Shown here: piece by piece, positions 27,026 to 35,700 of the stretch
Numbering within the stretch: the stretch's first letter is position 1
Layout of the letters: the number at the start of each line of letters is the position of its first letter
DNA from: Arthrobacter sp. GMC3
GTDB taxonomy: Bacteria; Actinomycetota; Actinomycetes; Actinomycetales; Micrococcaceae
Assembly (NCBI RefSeq): GCF_002929305.1
Contig: NZ_PJIO01000014.1
Span: forward strand, 36,508-100,507
Length of the DNA stretch: 64,000 nucleotides
Direction of reading: 5' to 3'
Notes under the pieces: model-generated
Told to the model about the DNA's origin: nothing
The model's database searches: none
Seen by the model: only the letters and a program-made list of their open reading frames with translations
Made by a program: the position numbers and the translations under genes

Positions 27026-28342
27026 ATGACCGAGCTCACGCAAGAACAAGCAACAGATAACAAAGTTTGGTCACAGGGTTTCATCAAGGGAATGACGGAG
27101 GAAGGCGAGAGCCTTTCGGAAATCAACCCCGAGTCCGGCCCGCTGGGCGGTAGCGCTGCCAAGGCACACAGCCATGGCGGCGACAGCCACGGCGGCGGCG
27201 TCGGCATCCCCGACAGCTCCCGCGCTGGCCGCCTGACGTCCTACAAGCTGGCCGACTTCCCGGCCATCACAGGACGCGAAGAGGACTGGCGCTTCACCCC
27301 GCTCAAGCGCCTTCGCGGCCTGGACCGGGTAGGCATCAAGGGTCAGGAACTCACCGGCGCCGCACCGGCCGTGGACGTTACCAAGCCTGACGCCGTCACG
27401 GTTGAGACGGTTGGCCGCGATGACGCCCGCATCGGTAAGGCTGGCATCCCCGAGGACCGTGTGGCCGCTGCCGCCTGGGAAAACTTCACCGAAGCCACCA
27501 TTGTCACGCTGCCCGAGGAATACCTCGGCAACAGCGAGGACGTCACCACCTTGACGCTGACAGGTGCCGGGGATACCCCGGCAGCCGCGCACATCATGGT
27601 TCACGCCAAGAAGTTCGCCACCGGCGTGGTGGTCCTGGATCACCGCGGCACCGCCGTGTTGAGTGAAAACGTTGAAATTCTCGTCGAGGACGGTGCCAAC
27701 CTCACAGTTGTCAGCATCCAGGACTGGAACGATGACGCAGTCCACGCCAGTGCCCAGCACATCTCGGTGGGACGCGACGCCAAGGTCAAGCACGTCGTCG
27801 TCAATTTGGGTGGCAACCTGCTGCGCACCACGCCGTCGGCCCGCTACACCGGAACCGGTGGCGAAGTGGAAATGTACGGCCTGTACTTTGCCGACGCCGG
27901 CCAGCACCTGGAGCAGCGCCTGTTCGTCGACCACTCCACGAAGAACTGCAAGTCCCGCGTCACGTACAAGGGCGCCTTGCAGGGCGACGGTGCACACGCT
28001 GTCTGGATTGGCGATGTGCTGATCCGCAAGCAGGCCGAGGGCACCGACACCTACGAGATGAACCGCAACCTGATCCTGACCCAGGGGGCCCGCGCCGACT
28101 CGGTGCCGAACCTTGAAATTGAGACGGGCATGATCGAGGGCGCCGGACACGCAAGTGCCACCGGACGCTTCGACGACGAGCAGCTGTTCTACCTGCAGGC
28201 TCGCGGCATCCAGGAAGATGTGGCCCGCCGTTTGGTGGTGCGCGGTTTCCTCAACGAGGTCATCCAGCACATCAAGGTACCGGCCCTGGAAGAGCGCCTG
28301 CGCGACGCCGTGGAACGTGAACTGGCGGCAGGCTCACTGTAA
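27026..28342 (+). CDS. sufD: Fe-S cluster assembly protein SufD
   Basis: SufD (438 residues) is the SufB paralogue completing the SufBC2D scaffold complex and is linked to iron entry. The frame starts directly after the sufB TAA. The family blocks EEDWRFTPLKRLRGLD, the beta-helix core and the C-terminal DEQLFYLQARGIQEDVARRLVVRGF are clear. An extra His/Gly-rich patch (AHSHGGDSHGGGVG) lies at about residues 47-60, before the conserved region, and could bind metal. Overlaps the next gene by one base. Confidence 0.96.
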   Translation: MTELTQEQATDNKVWSQGFIKGMTEEGESLSEINPESGPLGGSAAKAHSHGGDSHGGGVGIPDSSRAGRLTSYKLADFPAITGREEDWRFTPLKRLRGLDRVGIKGQELTGAAPAVDVTKPDAVTVETVGRDDARIGKAGIPEDRVAAAAWENFTEATIVTLPEEYLGNSEDVTTLTLTGAGDTPAAAHIMVHAKKFATGVVVLDHRGTAVLSENVEILVEDGANLTVVSIQDWNDDAVHASAQHISVGRDAKVKHVVVNLGGNLLRTTPSARYTGTGGEVEMYGLYFADAGQHLEQRLFVDHSTKNCKSRVTYKGALQGDGAHAVWIGDVLIRKQAEGTDTYEMNRNLILTQGARADSVPNLEIETGMIEGAGHASATGRFDDEQLFYLQARGIQEDVARRLVVRGFLNEVIQHIKVPALEERLRDAVERELAAGSL

Positions 28343-28698
28343 TGACCGATTCCACCACGCCCGCCGGCGTCGTCGTCTGCCAAGACGATGACGTCCAGGT
28401 GAAGTCAGCCTTGTTGGTTGAAGTTGACGATTTCCCGATTGCGATCGTGCGGGACTCCTACGGAGCACTGCACGCCATCGGCGACACCTGCTCCCATGCG
28501 GAGATTTCGCTGAGCGAGGGCGACGTGGAGGACGGCACCATCGAATGCTGGGCTCATGGCAGCTCGTTCGACCTTTCAACAGGCGAACCGTTGACCTTGC
28601 CCGCATTCGAGCCTGTTCCCGTCTTTGCCCTGAGCGTTCACGGCACTGACGTCTATGTGGACGTCACCAACATTCTTAACGGCGTCAGCCCGCAGTAG
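28342..28698 (+). CDS. Rieske [2Fe-2S] ferredoxin-like protein
   Basis: This 118-residue small Rieske protein is of the non-heme oxygenase ferredoxin type. The cluster ligands are C-S-H in DTCSHAEISL and C-W-A-H in IECWAHGSSF, the expected CxH and CxxH pair. It overlaps sufD by one base (TAATG), so it is part of the suf operon. The Rieske gene between sufD and sufC is found in many actinobacterial suf operons; it may give electrons for cluster assembly, which is inferred from position. Confidence 0.93.
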   Translation: MTDSTTPAGVVVCQDDDVQVKSALLVEVDDFPIAIVRDSYGALHAIGDTCSHAEISLSEGDVEDGTIECWAHGSSFDLSTGEPLTLPAFEPVPVFALSVHGTDVYVDVTNILNGVSPQ

Positions 28699-28738
28699 CG
28701 GGCGCACGCACACACAAATTTTTAGGAGAAAATAGAGT

Positions 28739-29506
28739 ATGTCTACTCTGGAAATCAAGGACCTGCACGTCAGCATCGTCACCGAGCAGGGCGTCAAGGC
28801 GATCCTCAAGGGTGTCAGCCTGACCATCAACACCGGTGAAACCCACGCCATCATGGGCCCCAACGGCTCCGGCAAGTCCACCCTGGCCTCCACGATCGCC
28901 GGCCACCCCCGCTACACCGTGGACAGCGGCTCCATCACCCTCGACGGCGAAGACGTCCTGGCCATGAGCGTTGACCAGCGCGCCCGCGCCGGCCTGTTCC
29001 TAGCTATGCAGTACCCCGTGGAAATCCCGGGCGTGACCATGACGAACTTCCTGCGCACCGCCAAGACGGCAATCGACGGCGAAGCCCCCAAGCTGCGCAC
29101 CTGGACCAAGGACGTCAAGGCCGCTATGGCGCAGCTGCGCATCGAGCCGGAGTTCGCAGAGCGCAACGTCAACGAAGGCTTCTCAGGCGGCGAAAAGAAG
29201 CGCCACGAGATCCTTCAGCTGGAACTGCTCAACCCGAAGTTCGCCATCCTTGACGAGACCGACTCCGGCCTTGACGTTGACGCACTGAAGGTTGTCTCCG
29301 AGGGTGTCAACCGCACCATCGCCGCCGGTGGCCTGGGCACCATGCTCATCACCCACTACACGCGCATCCTGCGCTACATCAAGCCTGACTTCGTGCACGT
29401 GTTTGTCGATGGCAACATCGCCGAGCAGGGCGGCCCGGAACTGGCCGACCGTCTGGAAGCCGAAGGCTACGACCGCTACTTGGACGAAGAAACGGCAACG
29501 GCCTAG
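28739..29506 (+). CDS. sufC: Fe-S cluster assembly ATPase SufC
   Basis: SufC (255 residues) is the ABC-type ATPase that powers SufBCD. Walker A is GPNGSGKST, the SufC-specific Q-loop region is QYPVEIPGVTMTNFLR, the signature is FSGGEKKRHEIL and Walker B is FAILDETDSGLD, followed by the switch His in LITHYTRIL. The SD TAGGAG lies 10 bases before ATG 28739. The gap of 40 bases from the Rieske gene is the largest between genes upstream in the operon. sufS and sufU do not follow. Confidence 0.97.
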   Translation: MSTLEIKDLHVSIVTEQGVKAILKGVSLTINTGETHAIMGPNGSGKSTLASTIAGHPRYTVDSGSITLDGEDVLAMSVDQRARAGLFLAMQYPVEIPGVTMTNFLRTAKTAIDGEAPKLRTWTKDVKAAMAQLRIEPEFAERNVNEGFSGGEKKRHEILQLELLNPKFAILDETDSGLDVDALKVVSEGVNRTIAAGGLGTMLITHYTRILRYIKPDFVHVFVDGNIAEQGGPELADRLEAEGYDRYLDEETATA

Positions 29507-29545
29507 TCCACAGCCCTTTTCAAGACGAAAAGTGAAGAAGGAATC

Positions 29546-29896
29546 ATGACTGACATCAGTGAATCAAGCCCCGTTGCGGCGGGTGCGCAGACTGACCTCG
29601 AAGACATCGAGGAAGCGCTGCGGGACGTCATTGACCCCGAACTGGGCGTCAACGTGGTCGACCTTGGCCTGCTCTACGGCTTGCGCTACGCCGAGGATGG
29701 CGCCTTGCTCCTTGACATGACCCTGACCACGGCGGCCTGCCCGCTGCAGGACGTCATCGAGGAACAGGTCGAGAACTCCCTCGGGCCCATTGTGGACGAG
29801 TGGCGGATCAACTGGGTCTGGATGCCGCCGTGGGGTCCGGAGAAGATCACTGACGACGGTCGTGACCAGATGCGGGCCCTGGGCTTCAACATCTAG
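29546..29896 (+). CDS. sufT: SufT-like metal-sulfur cluster assembly factor (DUF59)
   Basis: This 116-residue MIP18/DUF59-family protein is a SufT-type Fe-S maturation factor. It has the family block LRDVIDPELGVNVVDLGLLYGL, the conserved Cys in MTLTTAACPLQDVI and the C-terminal WMPPWGPEKITDDGRDQMRALGF. It follows sufC by 39 bases with GAAGGA upstream, and a terminator-like hairpin comes soon after, so it closes the suf operon here. In many actinobacteria sufS and sufU come between sufC and sufT; both are missing from this locus. Confidence 0.95.
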   Translation: MTDISESSPVAAGAQTDLEDIEEALRDVIDPELGVNVVDLGLLYGLRYAEDGALLLDMTLTTAACPLQDVIEEQVENSLGPIVDEWRINWVWMPPWGPEKITDDGRDQMRALGFNI

Positions 29897-29921
29897 CCAC
29901 CAGCTAAGTCAGCACCAATTG

Positions 29922-29961
29922 ATGCCTGTCCGTAAGCCCGCAAGGGTTTCCGGGCAGGCAT
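29922..29961 (+). terminator. Terminator after the suf operon
   Basis: ATGCCTGTCCG pairs with CGGGCAGGCAT (10 of 11 paired, allowing one wobble), with an inner AAGCCC/GGGTTT stem. TTTCTTTT follows, 65 bases after the sufT stop. Confidence 0.85.
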
Positions 29962-30014
29962 TTCTTTTCGCTTGGGCGGCTCTGCGTCGCGGGGACCTCG
30001 CTGAAACGTTTACG

Positions 30015-31490
30015 ATGAAAGCCATGCCGTTCATCAACCAACTCCAGCACTGGGCCACAGCCCGCCCAGACCGCGCCGCCGTGGTGGTGGGAGAGCAATC
30101 GCTCACTTTTGCGCAATTGCGCGAACGCTCCGCGGCATTGGCCTCTGGGAACTGCACAGTGACGATCATCGACGCGCCCGCCGGCCCGGATTTGGCCGTT
30201 GAATTTTGCGCCGCGATTGGGGGTCACGGAATCGCCGCGGTCCTGGATGCCACTTGGCCAGCCGAGTTGCGGGCGTCCATCGCTGATCAGGCGCAAGCAT
30301 GGGCCGCTGCCCTGCCCCCGTCCAACGGCTCCGGCGTTGCTGACGGTCCGCCGGAGTCCACGTTTCTCCTGGGGTTTTCTTCTGGTACCAGCGGGCTACC
30401 CAAGGCGTTCACCCGCTCACGCGAATCCTGGCGGGAATCGTTGGAGCAGAGTGTGGCCTATTTTGGGGTTACCGAGGAAACTGTCACCCTGGCTCCGGGA
30501 CCCATGGCGGCCAGCATGAACCTCTACGCCTTGGCCGAGGCCATCCACTCCGGCACCACGTTCGTCAGCTTGCCTTCCTTTAGCCCGGACGCCGGACTTG
30601 CCTCGATCAAGCGCGACGCCGTTACCCGGTTGGTGCTGGTCCCCTCGGTACTGGGGATGCTGGCTGGGCGGGGCCTGGACACAGGTCAGGGCCCCGGCGC
30701 CCTGACCTCCATTGTCTGTGCCGGATCCGCGCTTCCGGAGGCCATTCTGGAACAGGCCCGCCGTTGGGCTCCCAACACGCGGATTGACCACTACTATGGC
30801 GCCTCAGAACTGGGGTTTGTGGCCGCAACCCGCAATGCGGATTCCCAACGCAGGGTGTCTGCGGGTGCGGGCGATTCCGCTGCCGGGGCGCTCTGGGAGG
30901 CGCCCTCCGCCGGCCGGGCCTTCCCCGGGGCCGAGCTTGCCGTCATGGATCGTGCTGGCGTTGTGCTCCGCCCCGGCGAGACGGGCAGCATCTACGTCAG
31001 AAGCTCCTATGTCTGCGACGGCTACGCCTGGGGCGATGACGGCCACGCCTTCGCTGCCGCACCGCTGTCCAGTCAGTGGTTCACGGTTCACGACCAGGGG
31101 TACCTTGACGCTGCGGGCCTGCTTCATCTGGTGGGGCGGGCCCAGGACATGGTCATCACCAGCGGCAACAATGTATACCCGCAGCAGGTGGAACAGGCGT
31201 TGGAGGGCGGTGGCACAGGGGACAGTGCGGAGGGAGTCGTTGTGGTCACGGGCATCCCGGACGCGCTCCGCGGGCAGCGTCTGGTGGCCGGGCTTGTGGA
31301 AGGATCCGTGCCCCTGGACGATTTCCTTCGTACCTGCCGGCAACGGGCCACGGCCCTGCCAGCCCACCAGCGGCCCACCCAGTACTTTGCACTCCTTGCG
31401 TTGCCGCTGAGTGCTGGCGGCAAGATCAGCCGGTCCCTTTTGCGTGAGTGGATCGCGGAGGAGGGCACTCGTGCGCAACGAATCCACTGA
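30015..31490 (+). CDS. AMP-dependent acyl-CoA synthetase/ligase family protein
   Basis: This 491-residue ANL-superfamily adenylate-forming enzyme activates a carboxylic acid as acyl-AMP and probably passes it to CoA. The P-loop is FSSGTSGLPKAFTR, the A5 motif is YYGASELGFVA, the hinge region HDQGYLDAAGLLHLVGRAQDMVITSGNN carries the A7/A8 motifs (YRTGD reduced to TVHDQGYLD), and the catalytic Lys is in SAGGKISRSLL. ATG 30015 has GAAA upstream; ATG 30024 is an alternative. Its stop overlaps the thiolase start by 20 bases, so the two enzymes form a pathway unit. Substrate is unknown. Confidence 0.88.
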   Translation: MKAMPFINQLQHWATARPDRAAVVVGEQSLTFAQLRERSAALASGNCTVTIIDAPAGPDLAVEFCAAIGGHGIAAVLDATWPAELRASIADQAQAWAAALPPSNGSGVADGPPESTFLLGFSSGTSGLPKAFTRSRESWRESLEQSVAYFGVTEETVTLAPGPMAASMNLYALAEAIHSGTTFVSLPSFSPDAGLASIKRDAVTRLVLVPSVLGMLAGRGLDTGQGPGALTSIVCAGSALPEAILEQARRWAPNTRIDHYYGASELGFVAATRNADSQRRVSAGAGDSAAGALWEAPSAGRAFPGAELAVMDRAGVVLRPGETGSIYVRSSYVCDGYAWGDDGHAFAAAPLSSQWFTVHDQGYLDAAGLLHLVGRAQDMVITSGNNVYPQQVEQALEGGGTGDSAEGVVVVTGIPDALRGQRLVAGLVEGSVPLDDFLRTCRQRATALPAHQRPTQYFALLALPLSAGGKISRSLLREWIAEEGTRAQRIH

Positions 31491-32649
31491 TCCCTTGGGC
31501 CGCACCGCGGACACCATTCCCGTCATCATCGCCGCCAAGAGGCTGCCCACGGCCAAAGCTCGAGGGGCCTACCGGGGAATAGGTGCCCACGAGCTGGCCG
31601 CGCCGGTCCTGCGGTCTGTCCTGGCCGACGTCGGGCTCCCCGCTGATACCGTCGATGACGTGATCCTCGGCAATGCCACAGGCGGAGGCGGCAACGTGGC
31701 AAGGCTGGCAGCGCTCACGGCTGGAATCCCGGCGCAGGTGCCTGGCCTGACCGTGGACAGGCAGTGCGGCTCGGGGCTTGAGGCCGTTGTCTTGGCGTGT
31801 CGCCTCATCCAGGCCGGGGCGGGGCAGACCTACCTTGCCGGGGGAGTGGAGAGCATCAGCACTGCGCCCGCCCGCGCCCACCGAGGCGACGACGGCTCCC
31901 TGGAATTCTTTGACAGGGCGCAGTTCGCACCGCTGGCGACAGGGGACCCCGACGCCGGTGTTGCCGCCGAGAACGTCGCCACCTTGTACTCCATCAGCCG
32001 GGAACGCCAGGACGCCTACGCCCTTCAAAGCCACCACAGGGCATCGGCGGCCGCACTGGCAGGCCGATTCGTCCAGGAACTGGTGCCCTTGGGCGGCCTG
32101 AGCGAGGATGCCGGTCTGCACCGGAAACTGACGCCCGCACTACTGGCCCGCTTCCCGGCGGCCTTCCACAGCGCAGGAACCGTCACTGCCGGGAACTCTT
32201 GCCAGGACAGCGACGGCGCCGCAGCGGTGCTGGTTACCTCGCTGGCGCGAGCCCGTGATTTTGCGCCGGATGGCCTGGTTTTTCACGACAGCGCCACCGT
32301 TGGCAACGACCCCAATGTCATGGGTGTGGGCGCCGCCCACTCCTCACGCAAACTGCTGGCCCGCACGGGGCTTGGTAACCCGAACGACGCGCTGGTGGAG
32401 TTCAATGAGGCCTTCGCTGCGCAGGTCCTAGCGGTGGCCGACCTCCTAGGTCTTGATCCTGACTGTTTCAACCGCGACGGCGGGGCGCTTGCTCTGGGGC
32501 ACCCTTACGGTGCGTCGGGGGCTGTCTCGGTGGTCCGGTTATTGTCCCAGGCCCGCCTCCGGGCCGAGCCCGGCCTGCCCGCCCTGGCGATGATCAGCAT
32601 GGCCGGGGGCATGGGAATCTCGGCTCAATTTAGTTGGGAGAAGTTCTAA
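31471..32649 (+). CDS. Thiolase-family protein lacking the C-terminal catalytic Cys
   Basis: This 392-residue thiolase-fold protein would join or split acyl-CoA units. The nucleophile Cys99 is in VDRQCGSGLEA, the NEAF motif is at 312-315 and the catalytic His344 is in LGHPYGASGA. The usual C-terminal CxGGG cysteine (in the sequence class LCIGGGMG) is Ser376 here: MISMAGGMG. The start GTG 31471 has a strong GGAGGAGGG upstream. It overlaps the acyl ligase by 20 bases. With the second Cys missing, it may be a condensing or altered thiolase rather than a typical acetyl-CoA acetyltransferase. Confidence 0.88.
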   Translation: MRNESTDPLGRTADTIPVIIAAKRLPTAKARGAYRGIGAHELAAPVLRSVLADVGLPADTVDDVILGNATGGGGNVARLAALTAGIPAQVPGLTVDRQCGSGLEAVVLACRLIQAGAGQTYLAGGVESISTAPARAHRGDDGSLEFFDRAQFAPLATGDPDAGVAAENVATLYSISRERQDAYALQSHHRASAAALAGRFVQELVPLGGLSEDAGLHRKLTPALLARFPAAFHSAGTVTAGNSCQDSDGAAAVLVTSLARARDFAPDGLVFHDSATVGNDPNVMGVGAAHSSRKLLARTGLGNPNDALVEFNEAFAAQVLAVADLLGLDPDCFNRDGGALALGHPYGASGAVSVVRLLSQARLRAEPGLPALAMISMAGGMGISAQFSWEKF

Positions 32650-32689
32650 AGAAGCCCCGGTCCAGGTGGACCGGGGCTTCTTTAGAACT
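32642..32689. terminator. Bidirectional terminator with a 22-bp perfect stem
   Basis: The arms 32642-32663 and 32668-32689 are perfect complements around loop AGGT. The thiolase stop codon (32647-32649) lies inside the left arm, and the giant-protein stop on the minus strand is at 32701. Ends in TTCTTTAGAACT and gives T-rich tails both ways. Confidence 0.93.
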
Positions 32690-32700
32690 GCCGCTGCACG

Positions 32701-35700
32701 CTACTGCTGCAGCTGGCGTCGTCGTCGTCGTCCGTTCAACGCCAGCACCAGACCTAGGAGCATCAGCCCGGCTCCACCGAACATCAGCGGGAAGACCGTA
32801 GCACCCGTGCTCGCCAGGCCCCCGCTTACCGTGGCCGTAAAGGTTGCCGTGGATTTAGCATCGTCCGGTGTCGGGGCAGTGGTGCCCGTGTTGCTAGATC
32901 CCGCCATGCCACCTGAAACCTGGGCAACATTTGTCACCGTGGTGCCCGGGGCAGCCGTGACCTTGGTGGTGACGGTGACCTGAATCTGGCCACCGGCGGC
33001 AACAATTCCAGTGTGGAGGCAGGATATGGTGCCAGCAGAGTTGGTGCACACGCTGCCATCCCCTGTGGCCGAGATGAATTCCAGCCCGGCTGGCAGGACG
33101 TCGGTGATGGTGGTCGCCGTCGACGTGGGGTTGGGACCGTTATTGGTTGCCGTGATGATGTAGCGGGCCGTGAAGTTGGAGTAGTCCTCCAACGTCTTGC
33201 TCAGTGACCAGGCCACCAAGGGATTGACCGCGGCGGTGTCGGTTGAGGTAGCCGGCGTTGAACCGGGACCGGTGGCCGTCGCCGTGTTGGCGACACTGGG
33301 GAAGGCTGCGGGGAGAACCTTGACGGTCAAGGTGATCGGAGCGGCATCCCCGATGGCCAGTTCCCCGGCGCGGTCGCAGGAGACCGTTTGGCCCGTAGTC
33401 GTACAGCTCCAGCCCTCACCTGCAGCCTTGACGAACTGCAACGACGCCGGAAGCACGTCGGTGACAGTTGTGGGGCCGGGGGACGGTGTGGGGCCATTGT
33501 TCGTCACAGACAGCGTGTAGCTAGCGTCCGAACCGACTTGGAACTCCCCGGTGTGGGATTTCACGATGGACAGCTGTGCGGAGGGGTCCACGGTGAGGAT
33601 ATCGCTGGCATCCTTGGAGCCGGGAAGTTCCGGATCAAGTGAGGACACGGTGGCCACGTTCGTGGTCGACGGGTAGGCCTGTGCCAGGACGGTGGCCGTC
33701 ACCGTAATGGCGGGAGCCTCTGCGTTGGGTGCCAAGGGCTCCGACAGGTCACAGTCCACCGCATTCTCCACGATTTCGCATACCCAGCCTTCACCGGTTG
33801 CCGAGACAGCCGTCAAGCCCTGGGGCATGGGGTCCCTGACATGGACCTTCGTGGCCGTTGTCAGGCTGTTGTTGCGGACGCTGAGCGTGAACGCCGTGTC
33901 CTTACCAACCGTGCCGTTGCCCGTGTGGGACTTGGTGATGGCAAAGTCCTGCACGCGATCAACCGTCACAGGTGCAGTCGCCGTATTGTTCGTGGTCAGT
34001 GGATCCGGCGTGGGGCTAGCCACCACTGCCGAGTTACTCACTGTGCCCTTCGTGGCTGCGGGGTCCACCTTGACAGTGATTTCCAGTGGTGTGGCGGAGG
34101 CCCCCGCAAGCAGGGCGTCGTAGCTGCAGGTGACCGTCTGGCGCCCGGTGGCCGGATCCGCCGGTGCGATCCCTGCCACACAGTTCCAGCCATCACCCTT
34201 GAAGGAGGTGAAGGTTTGGAAATTCGGTAGCTCATCAGTGACGGCTACAGCCTTGGCGGCGTCGCTGGGGCCGTTGTTGTTCACTTGCATTGTCCAGGTG
34301 AAGCTATCACCGGCCACCACGCTCTGCGCCGAACCGGTCTTGGTGATGGCCAGATCCGCCCGGCCCACCACGGGAACCTCCGCTGTAACCGGTCCCTGCG
34401 GCCCGGTGGACGGTGATGAGGTGGAGATGGTGGCGGAGTTGATGATGGTGGCCGTGCCATCCGGTGCCGGCAATGGCGTGCTTGGGTCCACCTTGGTCAC
34501 CAGCGTGATGGGAGGTGCGACTCCTCCGTCAGCGGCGGCGAGCACATCACGGTGGCACGAAACGATTTGCAGGGCAGCCAAACACGTCCAGCCGTCTCCG
34601 CTGGCGGAAACAAGATCCAGATACGTAGGCAGCGTGTCGCTGACACGCACATCGCGTGCATCGCTGGGGCCGTTGTTGGTGGCCTGGAGCGTGAATGTGG
34701 CGTTGCTGCCAGCTGCCACAGGTGCGGGGGTATCCAGTGTCTTACGCAGGTCAATCGAGGACTGAACGGTCACGTTGGTGGGGTCGGTGGCGGTGTTGTT
34801 GGCAATGTTGGGATCGCTAACCCCTGTGCCACCCGTGACATTGGCGGAGTTGGTGAGGGTGGACGGTCCAACGTTCGCTGCCACCAGGGCCGTGATGGTC
34901 AAGGCAGGGGCATCGGCTCCGGCCAGAACATTTCCGGCGAGAGTACACGTGACGCTCTGCCCCTCTGCAGCGCAGACCCAGCCGGTTCCCGTGGCACCGG
35001 TGTAGCTCATGCCAGTGGGGAGCGTGTCCGTCACCGTTGTGGGGGCGGCGGAGTTGGAGGGACCGGCGTTGTGCACTGCAAGGTTGTAGCTCACAGGGGA
35101 GCCCGCGGTGACGGTGCCGGTGTGGGTTTTGCTGATGGAGAGATCGGCGACGCCGGTCACCGTACCCGGAGCGGTGGAGGTGTTCGGGGTGGGACCGTTG
35201 TCGGTGGTTGTGGAGGTCACGGTGGCCGTGTTCGACACGGGTGCACCGAGGTTCTGGGATACCTTGACCTTCAGGACCAGCGTGCTGACGGTGACGGGTG
35301 TGGTTGCCGGGAAAGAGCCGGTGTTGGCCACATAGTCGCAGCTTACGATTTGGCCGACGGCGGTGCAGCTCCAATCAGTTCCGGTGAAGGAGACATAACT
35401 GAGTGCAGCGTCCAGGGTGTCGACCACTTTGACGGTGCGGGCATTCGACGGACCGTGGTTGACCACCTTGATGGAGTAGCTAGCGTTGGCACCGGCCACT
35501 AGGGGGCTGTCAAGGACCTTGGAGATGCCCAAATCAGCAATCGTTGTAGGCACGGTGGTGACCGTGTCGGTGTTCGGGTGCGTCGCATCGACTGGTTCAG
35601 GAGTAACAGGAGTGACCGTTGCGGTGTTGATCACCGCTGCGGTTTGTGAGGACGGAATCACCACAACCACCGTGATCTGGGGCGCGACAGCTCCCGGGGC

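Noticed and set aside
25646..27049. 467-residue minus-strand open frame across sufB
   Set aside because: Antisense to sufB, no recognisable motifs, no ribosome-binding site, and a His/Val/Gly bias typical of a complement frame.
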